64,000 nt of DNA from Strigamia acuminata (GCA_949358305.1 OX442314.1:50166581-50230580); one strand, 5' to 3'. Shown: positions 46,442 to 58,863, numbered from the stretch's first letter. Program-made: numbers and translations. Notes: generated from the sequence alone by a model not told the origin.

Positions 46442-47940
46442 TTTTTTTGTGCAATTGATGCGCCTCACAAGTTTGTGGAAGTTCTTTCGTTTTTTGTTTT
46501 GTTTTTGTTTTCTGTATTGTTCGCACATTTGGTTTATTATTAATGAGTCGTCTGATTTACTACGTTTTAATTGTGTCGTTTATTGCTTGTGTTAACCAAG
46601 GATTTAGTAAGTACAAGATGCCTGATAATGCATTATGTCAGTTGTTTTGTTGTTGAAATTTTTATTTCAGGTCAGAGTCATCCAAGCTAAGTTTTTAAAC
46701 CATCCAATCTTTATACTTAAACCAAAGCCCAGAAGGATTAAAATCTGAAAACGTTAACATAAACGCTTTTTGTGATGCTCTAGTGCAAAATGAGCTTCAA
46801 AAAGATTGTTTGGTTGACCAAGATGAAGAGGAGGTTTTTACAAATGAAGAGGGAGTACAAAATGAAGATGTCATCCAAGTTGAAGCGGTTATTCAACGTG
46901 AACAGGAGATCGAAGTTGAAGCAGGGATTGAATTGCTTGTTATAACCAAGGATTTAGTAAGTACAAAATGCCTGATACTTGCATTGTGTCAAGAGTTGTT
47001 TTTTTTATGCCTGACACATACAGTATTGTAAAAGTGTATACTTTATTAGTTGCTATTTACATTTGTCTGTATGATTACAAAGTCAGGCACTACTTGTTTA
47101 CCGTTTAGAGAATAAGACTCCTCAATGTCCAGTACTTAATCTCAAGCTAAAATGGTGGGAGAAATAATAACTCAATTATTTCTCAAAAGAAAATGTATTT
47201 ATTCAAACTTAGAATGATCTATCTGTTATTATTTTGATGTAATCATGCCATGTGGACATCAATTATTTCACCAAAAATGCACTATTTCATCAAAAAAGCA
47301 TCGTTTTGCATAATAATGAAATTCTTTCTGCTCAAAATAAATTTCGATTAACAGTGCCAAACCATCAACTATGGAAGTCCCAGAATTTCTGGAAGCACAG
47401 CCTATCGCATCACTGGATGAATGGGTGATCTCACTAGACTTAACCGGACAAATCCTCGCAGATCCTAGCAACATAGAAGGAGATCAACCACCGCAAATAG
47501 AAGCAATCCCAGAAGTCGAGATTGACAGAATGCTAAAAGGTTTTTGTTCTGGGATTCATACCGATGCCATCTTGTTGCGGAAGTGAAAGAAAAGCTAAAA
47601 CAAGCTCAAACAACATGTGAGGGTTAATGTCTTCTAAATCAAAATATTGTTTTATAAGTGCTCAGATAGTATCCAGGATAGTAATTCTCTTCTTTTCTTT
47701 GCCATCTATTTGTTTATTACACACAGCTTGTGATTATCCCTTTACCCTTATTTTTGTACATCTATGATGCAGCAAGGAAGGATTTGTGGGTGTGTGGATA
47801 AATTTATCTACATTCACCATCGATTCCTTATCAAGTTTATTATATTGAATCTTTTTTTTCTCTGCATGATGTAGATGTTCTCTTTGGGCCTTCTATAAGT
47901 TATTGTGCAGAGCTTAGCCCTACGTTTGTTCTTACTGCCA
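46442..47940 (+). other. Continuation of the short-ORF repeat; two unrecognised frames
   Basis: 46500-47130 contains sections also seen after copies 1 and 2 (TTTAGTAAGTACAA(A/G)ATGCCTGATA, the motif around GCCTGACACATACAGTATTG). 46740-47031 has an acidic open frame (LVQNELQKDCLVDQDEEEVF) and 47371-47586 another (MEVPEFLEAQPIASLDEWVI). Neither is recognised. They could be coding parts of the parent element. Confidence 0.3.
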
Positions 47941-47974
47941 CTCACTTCTCACTTCTCACTTCTCAACAAGCTGC

Positions 47975-48367
47975 CAACGCCACTTCGATGATGAACCATG
48001 GGCTTTTCAGCATGACAGGGCGCCGAAACACACAGCTGACATCACCAAGCAGTGGCTAGCGGCAAACTCACATGCGGAATTGCTCGATTGGCCGGCGAAG
48101 GCAGCAGATCTCGATCCAATTGAGAACATATGGGCCAATTTGAAACCATCATCTCATCTGCAATCAAAAGTAATAATTAATTAAAAATTAAAAAAGAAAT
48201 CATATCATATGATTTTTTTTTTTAATTTTTAATTAAAAAAAAAACCTATTTGCAGCCAATTGCAAGCAACCAGGATGCATTGTGGGGACAAATACGCAAT
48301 GTATGCCAAGAAAATGGCATTGACCCAAAACCTCGTCCCAACAGCAATCGGCTCTATGCCCATACAA
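47975..48367 (+). pseudogene. Tc1-type transposase C-terminal fragment
   Basis: The frame PWAFQHDRAPKHTADITKQW, then LLDWPAKAADLDPIENIWAN, matches the Tc1 catalytic D and DPIEN-W(x)2-LK motifs. It is interrupted by an A/T-rich insertion (48170-48245) and resumes with DALWGQIRNVCQENG. Dead relic. Confidence 0.8.
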
Positions 48368-48659
48368 TTTAGACCTGTACGCCGAGTCGGCTTACCTAGA
48401 TGACGCTCACGTGACTTGCAAATTAAATGAGCAAAACCACTTTTTTTTTACAAAAGTTTGCTCACTTGGTCCGAAGCTTTCAATCGGTGAAAAAATAAAA
48501 AACCACAGGCATCTTAATCAAACGAATATCTCATCATAAAGTAATTTTATTTTAATATTTTATTATTTATATTTATTGTAGGTATTACAATTACAAAAAA
48601 TCTAAATCAAATTAAATGGGCACTGGACCAGATATTAATGAAGCATATTACACATTTGT

Positions 48660-48965
48660 ATTATTTATTACTTATTTGAATTGTCTGTTACCTTTGCGAG
48701 GCGCAAGGATTGTAATTCCAAAGTCTTTGAGAATGAAGGTTGTCCAACTCGCGCATCAAGGCCATCAAGGCATTGTAAGGACATTAAGCAAAGATAGAGG
48801 GAGAAGGTCTGGTGGCCAGGAATTGACAACGACATAGTATGCGCAATCCACACGAGTAGTGTGTGCCAGTTCGGAGGAAACTGAGAGATCCGAACCAGTC
48901 CAGAGTACACCATTGCCAAGGAGGCCACGGCGAGAATTAGGTACAGATGTTAGCGGACTATTTCC
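48660..48965 (+). pseudogene. Ty3/Gypsy integrase fragment
   Basis: RIVIPKSLRMKVVQLAHQGH, then WWPGIDNDIVCAIHTSSVCQ and STPLPRRPRRELGTDVSG in shifted frames, follow the integrase zinc-binding region and the start of its catalytic core. The second zinc-ligand cysteine is changed to Ser and frames are shifted. Unrelated in detail to the intact Gypsy element. Confidence 0.75.
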
Positions 48966-49124
48966 GGACATTTGCAGTATTTCATTTTTGAGTATTCATC
49001 CTCTCTGCGCATCATTATAATCTGTTATAATCTACACCTGCTGATCGTTATGATGTACCGAATAATTATTTATCATCGGACAGATTACCACGGTCAGAAA
49101 ACCCATTGCAAAATAAAATTGATA

Positions 49125-49270
49125 TACTCTTTCCGAACTCAAAAAGAGCCCTGGAAGCTGGGCTCCCATTGGCCGAGCTATCTCACTAGTGTAGCAGTAG
49201 TTGCATTGCAGTTCCAAGTAGGCCAATGGGAGCCCAGTTTCCAGGGCTCTTCTTGAGTTCGGAAAGAGTA
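49125..49270. mobile_element. Palindromic MITE (146 bp), family member 2
   Basis: TACTCTTTCCGAACTC pairs with GAGTTCGGAAAGAGTA. Inner arms GGGCTCCCATTGGCC and GGCCAATGGGAGCCC pair too. Same length and architecture as 6910-7056, with the stem preserved by compensatory differences. Confidence 0.85.
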
Positions 49271-52260
49271 CAGTTAACATTTTTTTATATACATTTTTTT
49301 ATATATTTGATATTGTTATCAGGTATGATTTTAATATTCAGTATATCCCTAATTTGTATCGATTATTTGATTTTAGTTCCTAATTTCCATACCAAAAGTT
49401 GTACCAATAGAAGGAATATACTGACTTTTCTGAAATTTTATTTCTCCTGTGATGGTTGGAACCTCGCCCTGGTACACGAACTTATTGACACATAAACTAA
49501 CCAAATTCTTCATGTATTTTTCATTTGTAGAAGTTTGATTCAATATTGAAGGCACTCAATGCTCAATGAGCTGATTGGGATGCAGTGTCCTCTTGGACAT
49601 TTAGGCTATTTTCCTATATATGTATTAATTTTAGTGCGCGATTACGTTTGTTTCGTAACTTCCGCTTAGTTGTGCACAACCCGACTTTTGTACGATGCAG
49701 ACAGGAAGATGCCTAATGGGTCACACACTCGAGTAAGTAATTAAAAATGTTTTATTATATTTCATTTATATTTAATTTCGCGAATTTTTTTTTTGTATGA
49801 AAATGCCATTTTTAATACTCTGTAATCAACCTGTCATTGCGTTTTGATTTTTCTTATGGTAGCATTCAGTATGCTACCCTTTAATGCTATATATCTCTTC
49901 ATTTTTCTTTCATTTCATTCATTTGTAATCAATAAATTCACCCAGTTTCATTCAGTTTCATTAATTCTCATTCATTTGTAATCAATAGATTCAAGAACAA
50001 ATGGCATGTATGTTGTATGTTGAATGAACTTGGTCTGATTTATAATGTATTTAACCCCAGAAGTCAACATTGGGAGAATTTTTATAGATCCACTCTTTCG
50101 GGACATCATTCATTCTCGACAACTGTCAAACAAAAAGAAAATTTCAGGTTTGGTTTAATAAATTGTCAGAGATTTCTTGCTTGACTAGGATGTCTGGCAC
50201 ATCTCGTTGGATAGGTCAACAATTTATTTATTTTAAGAAGTTGCCTGTAATTGTAATTATCAATGTCAGATCAGTCATGACAGCGACATGTAACGTTTAT
50301 TATTGCTTTATGTTTTTAGACACCTATTAATTTATCGGCTATTGTTGTTTCTGTCTCGACCACAGTTGCTCTCATCATACTTATGTATGTTTTCTTTAAA
50401 TTTTTAAATTTTTATGTTTTATATTTATATTTATATTTTAGGATCTGAACGGAAACCAAGTTGGATTTCAATAGCCAGCCAATTACAGAATAATTTGTTA
50501 GATATTGAAGGTTAATTGCATGGGGCATTTTGATGCTAACGAAATGACCGTAATGGAAGGGTCTGAAGAAATTTTTGGGATCAAACTCTGAAATAATGAT
50601 CTTTCACTATGCGAAGTGTGTTCTAGGATTAAGAGCATAAGGACTAATTTTTCCCCCATTACAGCAATAATTACTAAAAGGAATTTTTCTTTTCCCAGAA
50701 ATTTTGAAAGTTAGGTTTTTAATATCTGTTTTTTTTTGTGACTTTGTTGTTGTTACGCATCTAATGACTTTTCCGTTTTGGTCGTGTGGTAAACTCAGCA
50801 CAGAAGTAGTCCCATTTATCGACACTGGTTTCGGATTATCAGAATGACGCATGCTGAATTAATGTTGGCGTCGGTGAGTGCGGCTACTTGCGTCGGGGCA
50901 GCTGCACCTCGTTGCTCTTGCCTGGCGAGTCTTTCGTCATGCAACTCGCCTCGCGCTTGACGTGATGCTGGGTTCCTGTGATTGTTTGGTTTGACTTTGG
51001 CTGTGGCAAATGGTTAAAGTTTTCAGCATGGTTTTTGTAATGTACTTTGATTTGCAATATGCTTTAAGAGTTTACTTTGCGTATCGGTGTTTTGCATCGC
51101 CATGGACACTGCTCCATTTGCTTGTAAACAAGTGCATTACCCTATTCTGTGTTTGATTTTTGTCATGGTGAAAGTTTTGGGTACTTTGTTTAATATTAAG
51201 AAATGTTCAATCGCCAAGTCACTTGTGGTGCAGATTCTGCACCATTTCTTGTTAGTTTTAAGACTTCTCTACATTTTGTCAATTTATATTTGTTTTCCTT
51301 ACTAAGGCCTAAAAGAGCCATTCTTTTATTTGTTTTCATATTTTCTTGTCTCATTGTTGAATTATTAGTTTTTGCTGTAAGAGGAAGCTGTAGAGCAGTT
51401 TGACGTGGCATAACAATGTTATACAAAGTCGTTTTTATCACGTGCGATTGTCTTACACTTGCTCTCTTTTTGTTTCTTTGCCTTGTCTTCACTTCTTCTT
51501 GTTATTGCGATGAATAAACAAGTTGTCAGTTTTAAAAAAAACCAAAAAAAATGACAATTTGTTTATTTTACTCAAGCGTCAACAATGTGTGCAAAGAAGT
51601 AAACCTTGCCTTCTCCTCCATGCCTCGTCGACCCAAAAATAGGGTTTCTCCTTTGCCTCTTTCCAGTGCGATCCGCCATTGCTGCTCTTCCATTGCAAAT
51701 GTACGAGTTGTTGCTATACGATCACACAGAGCGACTTGGGAGTCGCTATCGTGACCAGTCATCTCGTTGACTGACCGCAACATCTTTGAATTTGGATACA
51801 AAGAGACGTCAGAAGTATTAAATGTTAAATACCGAGATATCTAAATAGATGGTTAAAAAACACGTATATGAAATGATTTTAGCACTGCTGCAATTGTAAG
51901 CTAGATGGAGAAAGGTTGCTGTTAAATTAAAAACCATTATATTGTATACATACACATACATGTATGAATAAACTGATCTAAAATTACTTTTCCTTTTTTC
52001 TCCTCTGTACGATAATCGTCCACACGAAGAAAACCATGCACAACAACAACCCACATATAGGTGAAAAATCTATTGATTTTAGTTTTTATTGTTGTTTGAT
52101 TTTGATAGTACTTGCTTAATTAAACGACATTTAATCCCCCCCCCAAACAAAAACAAAAAAAAAGGACAGAAGTGAGCATTCAATCGCGAGTATAGTTTTA
52201 CAGTTAACCCTACAAGTATGGAGTTGGATCAGTCAGGAAATAGAGAAAAGTTTTTGTTAA
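49271..52260. other. Unassigned AT-rich DNA; possible small exons
   Basis: No confident gene. At 50319-50389 an acceptor precedes TPINLSAIVVSVSTTVALII, which looks like a single membrane segment. At 50453-50511 a further exon-like piece (RKPSWISIASQLQNNLLDIE) lies between splice signals. These may be the end of an unrecognised membrane protein. The rest holds no recognisable feature. Confidence 0.25.
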
Positions 52261-52309
52261 CTTAGTATAACTTTACTTGGACACTGCAGTTATTGTTTTG
52301 TGACTTAAT

Positions 52310-53910
52310 TTCATGGATTTTTCTCTTGGTTAATCCAAAGTAATCCGACTATGGATCAGTTAAAAACTTTTTTTTTTTAGAAAATTAAACCAAGTTGTGA
52401 TTGGAATAATTGTTTTCAACTAGCCAAACAATGTGAAGAAGATTTAGAGACAAGTGGATTAACTGAATCTGTCCAAAACAATTTTCATTATGCCACCAGG
52501 AGTCGCAGCACCTCAAACTATTTAAAAGCAACAAAATCTGTACAAGTATCTAAAGAAACTTTCCACCAAGTAATAAGAATTCTTTAAAATAATTTTAAAA
52601 TTACATGTTGTTCAAAGTTCCATTCTAGTCCTAGAATTTTAAATAAAATTTCGAATTATTTCTTTTTTTTTTTGGTGACGGAGAGCAACATCTACTTGTA
52701 TATTTGCTCGGCCAGCCAAAGCCGACTACTCCGTCGTCAAAGGTGTCTTAGCACCTAGAGGACATTCTGTTTGTCACGATGGAGTTGGCACAAGCAAGTT
52801 CAGACGTGGTTTCCCGAAGGCGCCATGTCAATGTGACCATGCAAAACCAGCTGCCAATTATACGACCAAGTGAACTACAACAAAATGACAATTTAAGCTG
52901 CTTATAAAGCGCTTGTAAATGCCACATGCACGAGCAATGTGGGCTTACAATACAAACACATGTAAATGCCACATTCATGTCAAGAAGGATGCGGGCTTAC
53001 AATACAATGCAGCAAAGAAATTTGAAAATGACCAGAGCTCCCTTCTGGTTCCACTGAGACTGTCAAGTCATAAGTTTATCCAGGAGTGACCACGCGGAGG
53101 TAGAGAGTTGGATTTTACACCCCCGAAGAAAACAAACGGAGTTCACCCCAATGGGAAAATCAAAATCAACTAAAACAATTAAAAATGGAAAAATTTTAAG
53201 AAAAATGAAAATAATAATTCCCTAGAATATTATTTTTCACTATGTAAAAAATTAGACTTCAAAATCGTTTCATTGAAGATTAAGACAAATTTGAGTTGGT
53301 ACATAATTTACCAGAATTTAAAAATTCCTCTTTCTTAAACCCAAACCAGAGCTCCGCGAAAACAAGAGCATCGATAAGACAAATTCCCGAGCTAAAATTG
53401 AAGATAAGTGAAACAAATTAATGCAATTTTATGAGGAAAAATCGAACGGAAACACAACGAAATCCAACATGTTGGCGAACAATACGGGGTTTACACTCGA
53501 TTAAACACGGATCTTGAGAAAACATAGGAGCAATCTTCAATCGAATTAATCGTTTTGATTTAGTCGTTTCAACTTTCGACCGATAATATTGTTATTGGTG
53601 CCATGATGCACAATTAAAATTGAAATCTATTTCACACTTTCCGGACATAATCAAATCCATCGAGAGACCGACCATCAGATCCAACTTACCGATACACCAG
53701 TATGGCTCTAGCGCGAGCCATCACAATGGTTATATTACACGGGGTTTACAATCCGTAAAACACGGGCATGGGTAATGATAGAATCAATCTTAACTAACTA
53801 CTAAATAATATTTTCAATTTCCGCGGTTATTACGGAAACCCAAAATATAATTTCACAAAATTTGTCGATATCGTCATGTAAAAATAAAAAATAAAACATT
53901 TTTGCTCAAA
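52310..53910 (+). repeat. Hairpin-rich repeat block, copy 3 (full length)
   Basis: Fullest copy of the block at 30370 and 38390. The two hairpin units (TGTAAATGCCACATGCACGA... and TGTAAATGCCACATTCATGT...) are at about 52914-53000. It ends with CCGCGGTTATTACGG near 53822 and an A/T tail about 30 bp before the PPIL4-like copy. Confidence 0.7.
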
Positions 53911-53944
53911 TTTTTTAATGAATTAAATAATTTTTTAAATTTTG

Positions 53945-55079
53945 TGTGGCGACCCGCAAGGAAGCAGACAATCGATTTTTGGCAAACTATACGGCGCCCA
54001 AGAGCTATATTTCCAGCCGGAAAAATTCCCCAACATCAAACACGACCAAACTGGGACCGTTTCGATGGTCAATAACGGGCACGGCTTGTGTGGGGCTCAG
54101 TTTTTCATCAACACCGGTGAGAAAATCAATTATTTAGACGGAATTCACACCGTGTTCGGCCAAGTTTGCGAAGGATTCGATGTTTTGACGACAATCAACG
54201 ACGCTTTATGCGATTTTGAGCAGAAACCGGTGACGTCGGACGTCGATTTGGAAATAATTTTTTCGCGTTTTGGGGCGATTCGGGCCTGTGAGGTTGTTTG
54301 CGATAGGAAAAGCGGTGAATCGCTTCAATATGCGTTTGTTGAATTTGAGAATGCGGAAGATTGTGAGAATGCGTTGTGAGTGTTCGGACGGACGCCACGT
54401 GGTCTGGGGAGGGCCACGAGGCGCTGGACGCAACACCCACGATGAAAACAATCACGAAATACACGGAGACACAATATAAGTTTAGTTATGGCTTTATTGG
54501 TTGTCTAGGGGTATGATGCAGTGTCCCATAGTGTATTTCCCAGTGCGGCAGTTCCTTCGAACCGCCCCTAATCAGACCGCGTGGCACGGCGGCAATCGGC
54601 CGCCATGACACACGAGGTCGGTAATCTCTTTTGGACCACGCCGCCGAAGTTACGGAGAACGTCCGGCGGACGTGGCACAACTGGACGCTCAGGTCCCAGC
54701 GGGCGACAGCGTCGCCACGCCGATAGTTCGGGTTATCTCAATAGCCAGTTTGGAGGTGGTGGCAACGCGACCGTTCACCTTGCTGGCAGATCAACAACTC
54801 TCTTTTCCCTACGGGGATCCACCACTTCCGGAAGGGGCGACTTCCGGGGCCCAATCACGCTTGACCAAAGGCCTGCAGCTCCACCTGGTTGCGGAGGACC
54901 GCAACAGGCTGCGCGAGATACGAGAGGCGCTGGAGCTGCGCCAAGAGAATTGCCATTGCAGTGCAGCGACCCGTGCGCAGGGGCAGCTGGTCACAGCGTA
55001 CTTTGAAATGAATAACGTTTTGATAGACGACAGAAGAATTCGGGTTGATTTTAGTCAATCTGTGTCGAAAAAGAAATGA
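53945..55079 (+). pseudogene. PPIL4-like cyclophilin/RRM protein, truncated, deleted and interrupted
   Basis: 53945-54374 encodes the latter part of a cyclophilin domain (GTVSMVNNGHGLCGAQFFIN, YLDGIHTVFGQVCEGFDVLT). It passes directly into the RRM region (TSDVDLEIIFSRFGAIRACE, SGESLQYAFVEFENAEDCEN). The linker of some 80 residues and the first RRM strand found in PPIL4 are missing at the join (CDFEQKPVTSD). The RRM is then cut by a 621-bp solo LTR and resumes with EMNNVLIDDRRIRVDFSQSV, stopping after KKK. The N-terminal cyclophilin half is absent and no intron is seen. Intact PPIL4 is a nuclear peptidyl-prolyl isomerase linked to the spliceosome; this copy is not functional. Confidence 0.85.
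54375..54995. mobile_element. Solo LTR (621 bp) inside the PPIL4-like copy
   Basis: Starts TGTGAGTGTTCGGACGG and ends GCAGCTGGTCACA, giving TGTGA/TCACA ends. The flanks GCGT (54371-54374 and 54996-54999) are a perfect 4-bp duplication. An AATAAA on the minus strand (near 54492) suggests minus orientation. A scrap of its start (GACAGACGCCACGTGG) recurs at 55177. Confidence 0.88.
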
Positions 55080-55139
55080 TCTCTAGGTTTATGTATTTTT
55101 AATTTTGTTTTTAAGTAAATAAACATATCAAAACAATTC

Positions 55140-55785
55140 TTATTTCAACTACTGAACTCATTTGTGTGTGTTTGGACAGACGCCACGTGGTTGTAATAAA
55201 AGCAAGGGAATTGCATCATTCTCCTTGTTCCCTCCACAGCAGTGCTGTGACTAGGTAAGATGGAATTTTGAATTTTGATACTGATAAATGCAGATTAGAA
55301 TGTGAAAGTCATGAATATTGGATGAATAAACAAACATCGGTTGCCATAGAAACATATTAACGCCACAATCCAGACACAATACATGGGATTAAAAAAAATT
55401 TACACAGATTCGGTTCATTTACGAAGAAAAAAATGCAGAAATACTAAAATCTTCTTTAATTTACAAGCAAATTGAATAAAAATGTTACAGAGTATTTATT
55501 TTGTTTGTAAATGGTAATAAAAATATCTTAACAAGCGAAATAATAATACCGATCAAATATACAAAATAAGTTTAACTATAAATAACTTTAATTTCGGAAA
55601 ATCTATGTGCAAGTCAATTTCGGACAAGTTGTGACGATTCTACTTTTGGCTGAATAATTAGCCATTATAAAGAGATAAATCGGTTGAACAAGACGTTACT
55701 AGACTTAGTAACAACCTAACCGAGATAAGCTACGAAATGTGCGCAGAAGTGAATACAATAACGAATAATTACTAACTTACAGTTT
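55140..55785. other. Unassigned DNA
   Basis: Apart from the LTR scrap near 55170-55195, no gene or repeat end is recognised. 55324-55420 shares words with the DNA after the Prp8 fragment (GAAACAAACATTGGTTGCCATAG at about 41588; ACAAACATCGGTTGCCATAG here). Confidence 0.35.
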
Positions 55786-55788
55786 TAT

Positions 55789-56745
55789 GTGTTTATTAAT
55801 GAGATACAATTGGATCTGGGTTCTACGCTCGTGTAAACGGGCGGCAACAACTGGTTGAGGATCCGGGCGAAGCCGATGGGTACGGCTGACTGGTCGGCAT
55901 CGTCACAACGAACGCTACGGAGACGTATACGGCTCCGTGGGAGTGTGGCCCAATCAACGTGAATGCGAAGAATCCTTCGCATTCGCCGAGATCTGAATTT
56001 GCCGATCATTCTATCGAATGATTCAGACTGTCGAATTAACTAGAGCTATAAAAATGCAACAAATAAAGTTAGATATTATTTTTAGGGGCGGGGACAGTCA
56101 CGATGGCCGTGCGACCATCGAGGGAAGCTTTGACACTTCCATCCGCCAGCATGCCTTACGATAACTGGATCTCGTAATCCAGAACCCGGGTAAAATGATT
56201 GTGCATTACCATGATCCAAGTATTTATTTAACGCAATGTGTCCATTGCTCACGGGCTACCAACCCGGCGTATCGCCTGTAGATAGGCATTTTACAATGCC
56301 TTCCGACGATAGCGTCAGTGTCACAGAAGGACCAACAAGTTACCCTAGGTAACGAGTAACATGGACCCGAGTAGACCGTTTNNNNNNNNNNNNNNNNNNN
56401 NNNNNNNNNNNNNNNNNNNNNNNNNNNNNNNNNNNNNNNNNNNNNNNNNNNNNNNNNNNNNNNNNNNNNNNNNNNNNNNNNNNNNNNNNNNNNNNNNNNN
56501 NNNNNNNNNNNNNNNNNNNNNNNNNNNNNNNNNNNNNNNNNNNNNNNNNNNNNNNNNNNNNNNNNNNNNNNNNNNNNNNNNTAATAAGTCAAATAATACA
56601 TATTTAGATCAATAAGTAATATATATTTATTCGTAGAACTTTAATAATCATTAAACTCTTAAATTCTCGTATTTGAATCGCGCGCGTTAATCAAACAGCG
56701 CCATCTAGTGTGAACATTAGTTATTACGGTTTTATAACCGTCACA
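55789..56745 (-). repeat. Diverged LTR-like sequence, minus strand, containing the assembly gap
   Basis: On the minus strand it starts TGTGACGGTTATAAAACCG and contains ACTAGATGGCGCTG, as in the Gypsy LTR (ATAGATGGCGCTG), then GGATTACGAGATCCAG and CATTCACGTTG. It ends near CATTAATAAACACA at 55789. No target duplication confirmed. Same broad LTR superfamily as 10225 and 31690. Confidence 0.45.
56382..56581. other. Assembly gap (200 N)
   Basis: Exactly 200 ambiguous bases, probably a scaffolding placeholder. True size unknown. Confidence 0.98.
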
Positions 56746-56889
56746 AAGTCATTTAATAAATGTTCAGAGATGTTGGCGTACTGGACACACAGTTGAAGAA
56801 AATACGAACAATACCAAAAGCAATGTTATTTTTAACAATCTGTTTGTCAAATACAGTAAACACAAAAAGGTGTAAGCAGAAAAGAGATT

Positions 56890-58055
56890 TACCGTACCGC
56901 CCCGTTTAAACGCCCGGGTTCATTCAAGCGCCCGCCCCGTTTTAGCGCCTGGCAGTCATCGCCACAAAAGTTTATAGGCCGGGTAAATGTAAAATTACGA
57001 TCAGATAACGTACCGAAAGTGCCGAATACGTTATGTATGACGGTACTATTTCCCGTCGGTAAAATATATTAACATCTTACTGTTCAATTGCTTCATTTCT
57101 TCTGGGAAATCATCGTTTTGGCGCCTACGAAGAAGTCCATTCATTTCGTCGCCATTCATTTCGTCGCCCCCGTATTCTTTTTTAATAAAGGCTGTGTTAA
57201 AATTTTTTTTTCATTTTGTCGCCCTTATTTCATCAACATATCATTTCGTCGCCCTTTCATTTCGTCGCCCTATCATTTCGTCGCCCTATCATTTCGTCGC
57301 CACATAATTTCGTCGCCATATCATTTCGTCGCCATGTCATTGTTGTGGCATTTCGCTAACTTGTGGCCAAATTCTGGCAAAAATGTGGACAAATTGTGAC
57401 CAAATTCTGGCCAACTTGTGGCCAAATTCTGGCAAACTTGTGGCCAACTTATGGCTAAATTCTGGCAAAATTGTGGACAAATTGTGACCAAAATCTGGTC
57501 AACATGTGGCCAAATTGTGGCAAACTTGTGGAAAAATTCTGGCCAAATTCTGACCAAATTGTGGCCAAATTCTGACCAAATTGTGGCCAAATTCTGACCA
57601 AATTGTGGCCAAATTGTGGCAAAATTGTAGCCAAATTCTGAATAAATTCTGGCCAAATTGTGGCAAATGTTTCGGTTACTTAGGCGTATCATTTCGTCGC
57701 CCTTCATTTCGTCGCCGTGTCATTTCGTCGCCCTTCTGTTCGGTTTGGGTTGTTTTGGTTGTTCAACCGTATCATTTCGTCGCTCTTCATTTCGTCGCCC
57801 TTTTTCCGTTTTGGGTGTCATTTTGTCGCCAAAAACGGCGACGAAATGACACGGCGACGAAATGAAGGGCGACGAAATGAAGAAACCCCCCTACGAAATC
57901 TGTTTTTGACCATTTATTTTCCCGAAAACTAATTTGGCACTTTTTATTTGGTTAAGCGCCCGGTCCATTTTAGCGCCGGGCCTCAAATAGCCGCCGGGGG
58001 CGGCGGCTAAAAAGAAGAATTAAACGCCCGGGCGTTTAAACGGGGCGGTACGGTA
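56890..58055. mobile_element. Inverted-repeat element (1166 bp) packed with two minisatellites
   Basis: Ends TACCGTACCGCCCCGTTTAA and TTAAACGGGGCGGTACGGTA. The inverted homology extends through CGCCCGGG and GCGCC(C/T)GG words. Inside are an array of TCATTTCGTCGCC units (about 57140-57350, again 57690-57810, then inverted as GGCGACGAAATGA at 57835-57885) and an array of GGCCAAATT(C/G)TG units (57355-57660). No transposase. Confidence 0.85.
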
Positions 58056-58304
58056 TGCATATAATTTGAAAATTCGAATTTTACAGGTTCCGTTTGTGTT
58101 TTAAAAATTGAGAAATTTAGCGAGAAAAAAAAATACAATTCAACACATTTATGTTTTCTAAACTTTTCAGTTAAAAAAAGTAATAATGTGTCACGATTAA
58201 TTCCGTTGGTATAATTAATTCTAAACAAATATCGCGCAAAAACTAATTCGCGCAATAGTAATGGGCAAAGTTCGTAGATTTCCCTAAACCTTGTTTCCTT
58301 CAAA

Positions 58305-58863
58305 TGTGGACATCCAGAAACTCAGGAAACCTAATACTCGCGTTTGACTAACATAATTTATATTGGACAGTTCCTTGCTTACGACGGGTGTTTGTAGGCG
58401 TAAAAGAATGAAAGCACGATGATATAAACCTAAAGTGGAAAGGGGATATCATCGGGCAGTGATAATATAAAAGATGACGGCTTAGAAAATAGCGCAATAG
58501 GGTTAGATGTAAGAGCGCTTGTTGAAGGCGCAAATAATAGCAGACTAAATCTAAATGTTACTAAGGGAAATGGGTGTTATCCGATAGAGAGCATAAGAAG
58601 AAGTGATTAAACTTAGGATGATTGGAAAGAAGAAAACTCAGTCATGTGACTGGTCAGATCAATTAAGAAAAGGGGGTGGAAAGGTGAAAATAAGAGTTCG
58701 ATTGTAAAAATAATGATATGCGCATCTTCCAGATTGCGCATTCATTAAATGAAGATGAGCAATAGAGATGAATCATCACAAGTGAGAGAAATGAGAAAAT
58801 ATTATAAGAAATAAGATCGGGTTATTCTAAATTAAAAATAGGCGGGTAGACGTGCCCGTGACA
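58305..58863 (-). repeat. Candidate LTR (3' LTR of a minus-strand element)
   Basis: On the minus strand the sequence from 58863 begins TGTCACGGGCACG, directly after a 13-nt polypurine tract. A matching TGTCCACA end lies at 58305, but the true far end is uncertain, since GCGCAA words continue to about 58230. The partner LTR would lie beyond 64 kb. Confidence 0.4.

Noticed and set aside
56361-56615. ORFs spanning the N-run
   Set aside because: They consist of unknown residues across an assembly gap.
57140-57885. A CRISPR array or coding repeat from the regular TCATTTCGTCGCC units
   Set aside because: No unique spacers; units are contiguous or irregular, partly inverted, and lie in a eukaryotic TIR element. 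Frames across it are low-complexity by-products.
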